The notes below the pieces were generated by a model. The model saw only the letters and a program-made list of their open reading frames with translations, was not told where the DNA came from and did no database searches. DNA of 50,194 nucleotides from positions 1 through 50,194 of the forward strand of contig DYTH01000007.1 of NCBI GenBank assembly GCA_020726025.1. The letters are read 5' to 3'. The translations under genes were made by a program, and so were the position numbers. This document shows, one piece after another, positions 43,866 to 50,194 of the stretch. The stretch's first letter is position 1, and each line of letters starts with the position of its first letter. This DNA is from Syntrophus aciditrophicus (GTDB lineage Bacteria; Desulfobacterota; Syntrophia; Syntrophales; UBA5619).

Positions 43866-45809
43866 TTAACGTACGGCCGCGGCGCTATCGTCTCTGCCGT
43901 CGATTGTGCCGAGCAGACGCTTCAGCGAACGCTTTTTCCCCCCGGCAAGGGCCGCGTAGTAAACGGAGTTGGCAAGCACCTTCTTTACGTAGTTGCGCGT
44001 TTCCGTGAAAGGGATGGATTCTACATAGACAGCGCCTTCCATGGGCAGGGAATTTTTCCATCGCTGTGCCCGGTTCGGGCCGGCATTGTAGGCGGCTGCC
44101 GCCAGGGCGTAATTGGCGGAAAACCGGTCCAGCACCTGACGCAGATAGGATGTTCCCAGGCGGGCGTTGACGTCCGGTTTCGTCAGTTTGGATTTTTTGA
44201 AACCGCGCAGCCCGATTCCAAGCGCCACCCTCCGGGCCGTTTCCGGCATCAGTTGCATCAGGCCGGTTGCCCCGGCCGAAGAGCGGGCTTCTGTGTTGAA
44301 GAGGCTTTCCTGCCTCACCAGCCCGAGAACAACCGCTTCATCAAGGTTGCGGTCGCGGGCGTGTTTCAGGATGATTTCCCTGTGCGGCGACGGGTAACGG
44401 AGCGTGAAGTCGTGTTCGTCATCGGTCATTTCCGCCGTAAAAACACTACGGTCCCATATCCCGTTTTTCCGGGCCAGCTCTGAAGCGGCCAGCAACTGCC
44501 TGTCCGTCATTGCTTTCACACACCATCTCCACTCCCGGGCGGCATATCCCGGCAGATTGATCCTGTAGAAGGCCAGCGCCCGCGCGATGCCGGGCAACCC
44601 AGCGACCATCGACAGCTCTTCTTGTGTCGTCGGTCCCCTGGCCGATGGAAGATGAAGGGGAATTCCCAACTCCTCGGCGGCAAGAATCCCATAGAAATCA
44701 TGCTGTCCGGCAATCGATGTCAGCGCCTTTTTCCCGGCGTCCTTCTCGCCCGTCGCGCACAGCGACCTCCCCAGCCAGTACGTCCAGGCGGATTCGCCCT
44801 GCATCGACGCGGGCATCTCCTCTATCGCGGTTTTTACTTCTGTCCAGTCGCCCTGCCGGAGCGCGGAGCGGGTCCTCCACACAAGCTGGTCGCCGGAGAA
44901 GGACAGGCCTTTCTTAAACCACTCCAAAGCCTCTGGTCTGTGGAGGCGCGCCCCCCTGGCGGCGATATGTGCCCAGAGGAGCTGCTGATCCGTAAGCGGA
45001 AGGATCTTCAGAAATTTTCCTGCAACCATTTCCGCTGCGCCTGACAGGTCGTTTCTGGAGAGCGACACAAGAGCCGCGAAAGCAAGCTCTTTTGCCTCCG
45101 CGGTCTGCAGGATTGCGGCATCTTTGTTCAAAAAATCGGACGGGGTGCGAAAGACCTTCTCTATCTGTTTCGCCGACGGCAAATCATCGTGCGGGTAGAG
45201 CTCCCTCGTGCGCCGGGCTTCCAGGACAAGATTTTCCAGCAGCAGCAGCCGCAGCCGCTTTCGGACTTCATCGGAAGTGAGATGGCCCGAAACAGCCATG
45301 GCGGAGGCCACAGGAAGACACCCGTCCGGCAATGGCCGGGGGGTCTTCCAGATGGTTTTCATCTCTTCGGTTAAGCTGCTGTCGATCCCCTGTCGCAGCA
45401 TCCGTTCCTGCAGGCTGTAGCACGTTGTCTCGGCATCAACCTTCAGAAGCTTTGGAAACTGTTTGCGAAAGAGTTCCCACTTGCCCTTTTTGCCAAGCTC
45501 CACGAGCCATTCCTGACGCAGGTGTTCCTCAAGGGCCGTGCCTGCATTTTGATCAAGGAAATCGGCTATCTTGTCGGGTTCCTCCGTTTCAAGGCGCAGG
45601 CTGATTTCCCAGTAGCGGACATAGCTGTGAAGGATGTGATCCTCTGTTTTTTCCGCCTGGCGGGAAAGAGCCGCCGCATCACGGGCCATAAAAGCCCTGT
45701 GTGCGGCAAAAACGGCCTTGTCGCCGGCTGCGGCAACCGAAGTCAGAGGCGCCAGCAGCAGAATAAAGGCCGCTGATGTCTTGATCCAGAGGGTAAGCGA
45801 TTGAAACAC
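43866..45809 (-). CDS. slt: Soluble lytic murein transglycosylase
   Basis: The protein has about 647 residues, with a signal peptide (LWIKTSAAFILLLAPLTSVAAAG), a long alpha-superhelical U/L region and a C-terminal SLT domain with the catalytic glutamate in VRQESLFNTEARSSAGATGLMQLMPETA. It cleaves peptidoglycan glycan strands in the periplasm. GTG 45809 has GAGGG five bases upstream and directly follows the ndk stop; a TTG at 45821 is an alternative. Confidence 0.92.
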   Translation of the reverse strand: MFQSLTLWIKTSAAFILLLAPLTSVAAAGDKAVFAAHRAFMARDAAALSRQAEKTEDHILHSYVRYWEISLRLETEEPDKIADFLDQNAGTALEEHLRQEWLVELGKKGKWELFRKQFPKLLKVDAETTCYSLQERMLRQGIDSSLTEEMKTIWKTPRPLPDGCLPVASAMAVSGHLTSDEVRKRLRLLLLENLVLEARRTRELYPHDDLPSAKQIEKVFRTPSDFLNKDAAILQTAEAKELAFAALVSLSRNDLSGAAEMVAGKFLKILPLTDQQLLWAHIAARGARLHRPEALEWFKKGLSFSGDQLVWRTRSALRQGDWTEVKTAIEEMPASMQGESAWTYWLGRSLCATGEKDAGKKALTSIAGQHDFYGILAAEELGIPLHLPSARGPTTQEELSMVAGLPGIARALAFYRINLPGYAAREWRWCVKAMTDRQLLAASELARKNGIWDRSVFTAEMTDDEHDFTLRYPSPHREIILKHARDRNLDEAVVLGLVRQESLFNTEARSSAGATGLMQLMPETARRVALGIGLRGFKKSKLTKPDVNARLGTSYLRQVLDRFSANYALAAAAYNAGPNRAQRWKNSLPMEGAVYVESIPFTETRNYVKKVLANSVYYAALAGGKKRSLKRLLGTIDGRDDSAAAVR

Positions 45810-45810
45810 T

Positions 45811-46263
45811 TCAGCCCTCAAATATCCATGGATCCGTTGCCCGTTTCCAGGAAGTCAGCTCATCGTTTTTGAACCAGAGGGCCGTTTCATTCAAGCCGTT
45901 TTCGGGACTGTCCGAGGCGTGGGTCAGGTTGCGTCCGACCTCGAGCGCGAAATCATGGCGAATGGTCCCCGGCGCCGCCTCCAGCGGACGGGTGGCCCCC
46001 ATTGTCTGACGGATTGCCGCGATCGCGCTCGGCCCTTCCCAGGCCATCGCCATCACCGGCGAGGAGGTGATATAGGCGATGAGCCCCTCATAAAACGGCT
46101 TTCCCTTGTGGATGGCGTAATGCTCCTCGGCAAGCTCCCTGCTCACCTGCATGAACTTCGCCCCCACAAGCAAAAGCCCCCGTTTCTCCAGTCGGGCGAT
46201 GACCTCGCCGACAAGCCCGCGCTGAACGCCATCCGGTTTTACCAAAACTAATGATCTTTCCAT
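45811..46263 (-). CDS. ndk: Nucleoside diphosphate kinase
   Basis: This 150-residue protein has LVLVKPDGVQRGLVGE at the N-terminus and the active-site RNLTHASDSPENG; the phospho-histidine is in LTHASDS. It equilibrates NTP pools. It is slightly longer than the usual 140 residues at the C-terminus (TDPWIFEG). It precedes slt with one base between stop and the preferred slt start. Confidence 0.95.
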   Translation of the reverse strand: MERSLVLVKPDGVQRGLVGEVIARLEKRGLLLVGAKFMQVSRELAEEHYAIHKGKPFYEGLIAYITSSPVMAMAWEGPSAIAAIRQTMGATRPLEAAPGTIRHDFALEVGRNLTHASDSPENGLNETALWFKNDELTSWKRATDPWIFEG

Positions 46264-46305
46264 CTTTTCCCTCCATTTGGTTAGTGAAAATAAAATTGAT
46301 GCCCA

Positions 46306-47034
46306 TTATGCCATTTTCCCCTGTTTTATCATCGCCTCGCGTTCGAGATCGGCAAGAAAATCGTCTTTTTCCTTCGTGAAAAAGATCGGATAATCCTTTC
46401 TGAAGTGTTCCACGATCAGGGTGTAGGGAAGGTCGGGGAAATGTCCGTGATCGCGCACGTATTCAATATGGCGACGCCCTTTTTTGTCAAACTCCGCAAA
46501 CGTGGCGTCATGTATGCCGTCAAACTCCACCGGGACGATATCCAGTTTTTTGCACATGGCAAGGTTAAAGGCCGGGGTTGCCTTGACCCAGCAATCGTCA
46601 AGGAGCATCTCCGTATAGCCGTGCCAGGTGAAGAGGTCGGTCTTCATCACGTCCCTGAGTCGCTCCGGCGTCAAAAAATTGCGTATGTCCGCGAAACGCA
46701 GGCGCGTCGGTATCCCGAGTACCCGTGCCGCCGCCGTAAGCAGCATCGCCTTGGCCACGCAATAGCCGTATCCGTTCTGGAGAATGACGCTTGCCCTCAT
46801 TTTGTTCCGCGCCAGATCAATGCGGTACGGGTCGTATTTGATCCGGTCGCGAACCGCGTAAAAAATTCGGACCGCCTGCTGCTGGGGACTTCCCGCGTCG
46901 GCCGCCTCCCTGGCAAATGCAACGACGACCGGGTTGTCGGAATCGATAAACTCCGTCGGGCGCAGATACGTTTCTTGTTCTTTGGCAGCAGTTTGCGTCA
47001 TCAAAGGCATACCCCTTTTATCCATGTGATCCAT
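46306..47034 (-). CDS. Transglutaminase-like cysteine protease-fold protein
   Basis: The 242-residue protein has a transglutaminase core with Cys in GYGYCVAKAMLL, His in FTWHGYTEMLL, and the third triad position in WVKATPAFN, where Thr stands in for the usual Asp region. It has no signal peptide and is probably cytoplasmic; substrate unknown. Several Met codons near the start (47034, 47010, 47001) are possible. ATG 47001 has AAAGGGG at good distance, while the first overlaps the rnhA end by 17 bp. Confidence 0.85.
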   Translation of the reverse strand: MDHMDKRGMPLMTQTAAKEQETYLRPTEFIDSDNPVVVAFAREAADAGSPQQQAVRIFYAVRDRIKYDPYRIDLARNKMRASVILQNGYGYCVAKAMLLTAAARVLGIPTRLRFADIRNFLTPERLRDVMKTDLFTWHGYTEMLLDDCWVKATPAFNLAMCKKLDIVPVEFDGIHDATFAEFDKKGRRHIEYVRDHGHFPDLPYTLIVEHFRKDYPIFFTKEKDDFLADLEREAMIKQGKMA

Positions 47035-47818
47035 GGTCTGTTTGTCTTTGCTGCTTCAGATAACCGTCATCTTCGGATGGCTCCCGGCTGAGCGCAGCTT
47101 CGGTTGCCAGTGTGTCGCAGCGCTCATTTTCCCTGTTTCCCGCATGACCGCGCACCCAGACAAAGCGGACCCGGTGACGGGCGCAGAGATCAAGAAGTTC
47201 CGCCCAGAGATCGGCATTCAGCGCCGGCTCTTCGTTTGTCCGCATCCAGCCATTTCTCCTCCATTTTTTTGCCCACCCTTTTTCGATCCCCTTCACCACA
47301 TACTGGGAATCGCTGTGCAGGACAACATCGGAAGGGCGCGGCAGCGATGCAAGCGCGGCGATGCAGGCCATCAGTTCCATGCGGTTATTGGTTGTCAAGC
47401 GGAACCCACTGGAAAGCTCCCGGCGGCTGCGGCCTTCGAGGATCACCGCCCCGTAGCCTCCCGGTCCCGGATTTCTTTTGCACCCGCCGTCGGTGTAAAT
47501 GACCGTCTGGGCGAGGGGTGATGCCCCCGGCGCGTCGGCAGACGTCCCCGGCGGTGTTTCTTGCTTCTTCAGAAATGTCCCGCTTGCGGCTTTCCCGGAG
47601 CTGCGGCTGGCCATTTTTCCTGAAAATTTGTTATCGCGGGAAAAGGACTCCATTTCCTGAACCCAGCGTGTCGCCTCCTCCCGGCTGGTGAAACCCTTGA
47701 AAAGGGCATTTTCGTACCCCTTCACCTGCTCCTCGGCGCCGGCGGGTCCATACCAGGCAGTGTAAATGCCGGGGTGAAAGCCTCGCATGACGGCATAGTA
47801 TTTTTTGCTGCTCGCCAT
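47018..47818 (-). CDS. rnhA: Ribonuclease HI with N-terminal hybrid-binding domain
   Basis: In this protein of about 266 residues, residues 5-50 (KYYAVMRGFHPGIYTAWYGPAGAEEQVKGY region) form the viroplasmin-like RNA-DNA hybrid-binding domain. The RNase H fold follows, with Asp in IYTDGGCKRNPGPGGYG, Glu in NRMELMA, Asp in HSDSQYV and RGHAGNRENERCD. It removes RNA from RNA-DNA hybrids. ATG 47818 is preferred over an extension to 47845. It overlaps the transglutaminase-like gene. Confidence 0.93.
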   Translation of the reverse strand: MASSKKYYAVMRGFHPGIYTAWYGPAGAEEQVKGYENALFKGFTSREEATRWVQEMESFSRDNKFSGKMASRSSGKAASGTFLKKQETPPGTSADAPGASPLAQTVIYTDGGCKRNPGPGGYGAVILEGRSRRELSSGFRLTTNNRMELMACIAALASLPRPSDVVLHSDSQYVVKGIEKGWAKKWRRNGWMRTNEEPALNADLWAELLDLCARHRVRFVWVRGHAGNRENERCDTLATEAALSREPSEDDGYLKQQRQTDHGSHG

Positions 47819-47929
47819 AATCCATTCCCTGAAGTCCGCAAACAAGCGACCACCTTCACTTTAAAACTGAGCCCCTTTAATATAAACGGCCGTTTTTTTC
47901 CAGAACAGTTCGCAAAAAATCACATCTGC

Positions 47930-47954
47930 CCGTCATGCCTGACGGATGTTTTTT
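47930..47954. terminator. Hairpin between rnhA and serS
   Basis: CCGTCA-TGCC-TGACGG (47930-47945) is followed by ATGTTTTTT. On the opposite strand an A-rich stretch also gives T residues after the stem. It lies between divergent genes, so its role is unclear; it may shield serS from upstream antisense transcription. Confidence 0.45.
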
Positions 47955-47972
47955 GGCTGATCCATTTAAAGA

Positions 47973-48001
47973 TTGACTTCACATGGTCAAAATGATAAAA
48001 A
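47973..48001 (+). promoter_or_regulatory. Promoter for serS
   Basis: TTGACT (47973-47978), a 17-bp spacer and TAAAAA (47996-48001). A small hairpin CCCCC-TTGACA-GGGGG follows in the leader before the ATG at 48031. Confidence 0.5.
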
Positions 48002-48030
48002 TCACCCCCTTGACAGGGGGAAAAACAGAG

Positions 48031-49308
48031 ATGCTCGACATAAAATACCTCAGACAAAACATGGAGTTAGTTGTCGCAAAGATGCGCGAGCGGGGGCAGG
48101 AGATGAACTTTGAAAGGTTCTCTTCCCTTGATTCCCGCAGACGGGAGCTGCTTCAGGAGGTGGAACAGCTCCGCGGCGAGCGGAACGCCGTGTCGAAGCT
48201 GGTCGGAGAGAAGAAAAAACGAGGTGACGATGCGTCTGAAATTATTGCCCGGATGGGCGATGTTTCGGACCGGATCAAGCTTCTCGATGAAGAACTCAAG
48301 AAGACAGACGAGGATCTCGATGCGATTGTCATGACAATCCCGAATATTCCGCATGCGTCGGTGGTAAACGGCAGGGATGCAAACGACAACCCGGTTGTCC
48401 GTACCTGGGGAGACACGGCCTGTCCTGCCTTCAAGCCCCGTCCGCACTGGGAAATAGGCGAAGAATTGAAGATCCTCGACTTTGCCGTGGGGGCAAAGCT
48501 GACGGGGGCGCGTTTCACCCTGTACCGGGGGCTCGGCGCCCGCCTGGAACGGGCGCTGATAAACTTCATGCTCGATCTTCATACAACGGAGCACGGATAC
48601 ACCGAGATGCTGCCCCCCTTTATCGTCAACCGCGACAGCATGACCGCAACAGGGCAGCTCCCCAAGTTCGCGGAGGACCTCTTCAAGCTGGAAGGTCTCG
48701 ACTATTTTCTGATCCCGACGGCGGAGGTGCCCGTTACCAACATCCATCGCGGGGATATTCTTGATGAGGCGGAACTGCCGATCCGTTATGTGGCCTATAC
48801 CCCCTGCTTTCGGGCGGAGGCGGGTTCTTATGGAAAGGATACGCGGGGGCTGATCCGGCAGCACCAGTTCAACAAGGTCGAGCTGGTGAAGTTCTCGAAG
48901 CCGGAAGAGTCCTACGACGAGCTGGAAAAATTGACGTTAAATGCCGAAGAGGTTCTCAAGAGGATGAATGTCCCCTATCGGGTCATCAGTCTGTGTACCG
49001 GCGATATGGGCTTTTCATCCGCCAAAACCTATGATATAGAGGCGTGGCTTCCGGGTCAGAATACGTACCGGGAGATTTCCTCATGCAGTAATTTCGAGGA
49101 TTTTCAGGCTCGCCGGGCCTCGATTCGTTTCCGCCGGGAAGAAACCGGAAAGACGGAGCTGGTCCATACCCTGAACGGCTCGGGGCTGGCCGTCGGCAGA
49201 ACCGTCGTCGCCATTCTGGAGAACTTCCAGCAGGCCGACGGAAGCGTTGTGATTCCTGACGCGTTGCGCCCGTACATGGGCGGGGTGGATGTGATAAGCG
49301 CCCGATAG
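48031..49308 (+). CDS. serS: Seryl-tRNA synthetase
   Basis: This 425-residue class II synthetase has an N-terminal antiparallel coiled-coil tRNA-binding arm (about residues 25-105). The catalytic core has motif 2 [21 protein letters not shown] and motif 3 [16 protein letters not shown]. Length matches the family when started at ATG 48031 ([10 protein letters not shown]); an in-frame ATG at 47983 lies on the promoter. It is followed 15 bp later by a tRNA-Ser gene, its own substrate. Confidence 0.97.
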   Translation: MLDIKYLRQNMELVVAKMRERGQEMNFERFSSLDSRRRELLQEVEQLRGERNAVSKLVGEKKKRGDDASEIIARMGDVSDRIKLLDEELKKTDEDLDAIVMTIPNIPHASVVNGRDANDNPVVRTWGDTACPAFKPRPHWEIGEELKILDFAVGAKLTGARFTLYRGLGARLERALINFMLDLHTTEHGYTEMLPPFIVNRDSMTATGQLPKFAEDLFKLEGLDYFLIPTAEVPVTNIHRGDILDEAELPIRYVAYTPCFRAEAGSYGKDTRGLIRQHQFNKVELVKFSKPEESYDELEKLTLNAEEVLKRMNVPYRVISLCTGDMGFSSAKTYDIEAWLPGQNTYREISSCSNFEDFQARRASIRFRREETGKTELVHTLNGSGLAVGRTVVAILENFQQADGSVVIPDALRPYMGGVDVISAR

Positions 49309-49323
49309 TGATTAGAATGGCCC

Positions 49324-49409
49324 GGAGGGATGGCCGAGTGGTCGATGGCGGCGGTCTTGAAAACCGTTGACCGAAAGGTTCGCGGGTTCGAATCCTGCTC
49401 CCTCCGCCA
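49324..49409 (+). tRNA. tRNA-Ser (anticodon TGA)
   Basis: The acceptor stem GGAGGGA pairs with TCCCTCC (ending 49405), the discriminator is G, and the CCA end is encoded (49407-49409). The anticodon loop CTTGAAA puts TGA at 49358-49360. A long variable arm (TTGACCGAAAGGTTCG region) is typical of serine tRNA, and the T-arm has GGGTTCGAATCC. Confidence 0.97.
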
Positions 49410-49452
49410 ATAGGTAGTTTTACCACGTTTTTTACAGTCCAGAGAAGAAGAG

Positions 49453-49479
49453 AAACCCGTTAGAAATAGCGGGTTTTTT
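49453..49479 (+). terminator. Intrinsic terminator after tRNA-Ser
   Basis: AAACCCG (49453-49459) pairs with CGGGTTT (49470-49476), leading into a T6 run. Confidence 0.85.
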
Positions 49480-49514
49480 CTTGCCATCTGCCCCAGGACG
49501 CGCAACGCGATTCA

Positions 49515-49625
49515 TCAAAATCCGGTAATTACGGGCGCCTGAAATCGTGTAAAGAGCTTCACCAGGCGCTGTGGATTGATCCTCTCTGCCATCTCGCCCA
49601 GGACAGTGACCACGTTGCCGATGCG
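49515..49625 (-). pseudogene. 3' fragment of an unrecognised gene
   Basis: An open frame with no start reads RIGNVVTVLGEMAERINPQRLVKLF... and ends with TGA at 49515-49517. It looks protein-like and runs in another frame from the PIN fragment it overlaps. This suggests a deletion that joined two genes. I do not recognise the family. Confidence 0.35.
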
Positions 49626-49696
49626 TCCTTTCCGTGTTCGTCCAAATGGATGATGGAACCGGTATCGCATACGATAGACCTGGGTTCCTCAGTCAT
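49559..49696 (-). pseudogene. Truncated PIN-domain toxin
   Basis: The frame starts within the antitoxin gene's stop region (ATGACTGA overlap) and reads MTEEPRSIVCDTGSIIHLDE, the first strand and acidic residue of a PIN domain. After residue 20 it departs from the family and stops at residue 45. A functional PIN nuclease needs about 130-150 residues, so the toxin is dead. Confidence 0.6.
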
Positions 49697-49883
49697 CGCC
49701 GTGAAGACCCCACTCGACGTCTTCGCGGATATTCTTTTCCATCAATTCCGATTGGTGGGTGTCGAGAAAGCGTCGGATTGCTTCCAAAAATACGTCTTTC
49801 TCGTCGCGGCGCCATCCCTCGTTCAACAGGGCCACGGCCTTGTTATAGAGTGCCTCGGGCACTTCAGCCTGAACGGTCTTCAT
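49689..49883 (-). CDS. Ribbon-helix-helix antitoxin-like protein
   Basis: The 64-residue protein MKTVQAEVPEALYNKAVALL... has a short beta strand followed by two helices, as in RHH antitoxins of PIN-type systems. The ribosome site AAGGAG is good. It overlaps the truncated PIN gene by 8 bp, the usual antitoxin-toxin arrangement. With the toxin broken, it is an orphan and may persist as a repressor. Confidence 0.7.
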   Translation of the reverse strand: MKTVQAEVPEALYNKAVALLNEGWRRDEKDVFLEAIRRFLDTHQSELMEKNIREDVEWGLHGDD

Positions 49884-50096
49884 CGTAAGACTCCTTGAAT
49901 TTCTTATTCAACCCGAAACGTGAACTGATCCTCCAACCCATCCTGTCCGTTGGCAATGTAACTCACTATGAGCAGTCATCTTCCCTGTTAAACCACAATA
50001 TGCAAGCAATTCTTTAACTCGCGCATTATAGAATCCATACTGTCCCCAGGCTGCCGTTTTTTCGCGATCTTAAGCCAATATCTTCAAACGCCGACC

Positions 50097-50194
50097 TTAA
50101 CGAAGAATCATTTTGATAACTTCATTTGCATCACAGCAGGGGATAAACAGCCGTTCTCTGGCCCTTGTTGCGGCCACATAGACCAGCTTCCGGA
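50097..50194 (-). CDS. C-terminus of a UvrD/Rep-like helicase (partial)
   Basis: The last 31 residues (RKLVYVAATRARERLFIPCC...ILR) contain motif VI of superfamily 1 helicases (VAxTRARE). The gene continues beyond the window. The short tail after motif VI suggests an accessory UvrD-like or AddA-like protein rather than full-length UvrD. Confidence 0.7.
   Translation of the reverse strand, partial: RKLVYVAATRARERLFIPCCDANEVIKMILR

Noticed and set aside
48004-48019. T-box or serine-responsive leader ahead of serS
   Set aside because: The leader is only about 25 nt with one small CCCCC/GGGGG hairpin, too short for a T-box.

Overview
The window is a moderately GC-rich bacterial chromosome segment. 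Its gene content suggests a strictly anaerobic Desulfobacterota (former Deltaproteobacteria) lineage close to Syntrophales. The pointers are a tungsten-type aldehyde:ferredoxin oxidoreductase, a TAXI-type TRAP transporter, an archaeal-type PurD, a homoaconitase-type LeuC/LeuD pair and a deoxyhypusine-synthase-like protein. This is inference from gene families; no rRNA is present.

Layout. 0.3-1.5 kb: deoxyhypusine-synthase-like gene. 1.8-6.6 kb (minus): leuA-leuC-leuD-leuB operon behind a leucine leader peptide and an attenuator. 6.7-9.5 kb (plus): MFS transporter, cupin, HAD protein. 9.6-18.6 kb: dTDP-rhamnose genes rfbA and rfbC, a frameshifted radical SAM gene, a thioesterase, an ABHD18-like hydrolase and a five-PAS hybrid histidine kinase. 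19.1-24.4 kb: DEAD-box helicase, a collapsed P-type ATPase, AOR, a PNPOx-like flavoprotein and a decayed livF. 24.7-26.4 kb: AT-richer accessory patch with an HTH gene, a BRO-N/Fic fusion and an IS3-family remnant. 26.5-34 kb: PfkB kinase, then a minus-strand housekeeping block (zapB, zapA, rny, ymdB, tyrS) and glmU-like plus dusB. 34.5-38.9 kb: purD-purH-purE-tsaC operon. 39.1-42.6 kb (minus): TAXI receptor, DUF1850 protein and fused TRAP permease. 42.8-43.5 kb: FmdB-type regulator and thioredoxin. 43.9-47.8 kb (minus): rnhA, transglutaminase-like, ndk and slt. 48-49.5 kb: serS and tRNA-Ser(TGA). The right end holds a ribbon-helix-helix antitoxin-like gene, a truncated PIN toxin and the tail of a UvrD-like helicase.

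The main undescribed feature is a layered system of short repeats. First, a ~132-bp non-coding MITE with 19-bp terminal inverted repeats (GATGNNCTCGTCAAAAGTC) and 6-bp target duplications occurs at least eight times. One copy sits inside another, and one carries an unrelated core. Second, a 21-bp unit (core AAAGCGAAGCTTAATG) lies inside some MITEs, is a target for others (at its AAGCTT), forms a 21-bp tandem that supplies the dusB stop codon, and is inserted in frame as seven codons in the cupin gene. MITE copies also split two compact operons, HTH-fic and purH-purE. No transposase for the MITE is visible in the window.
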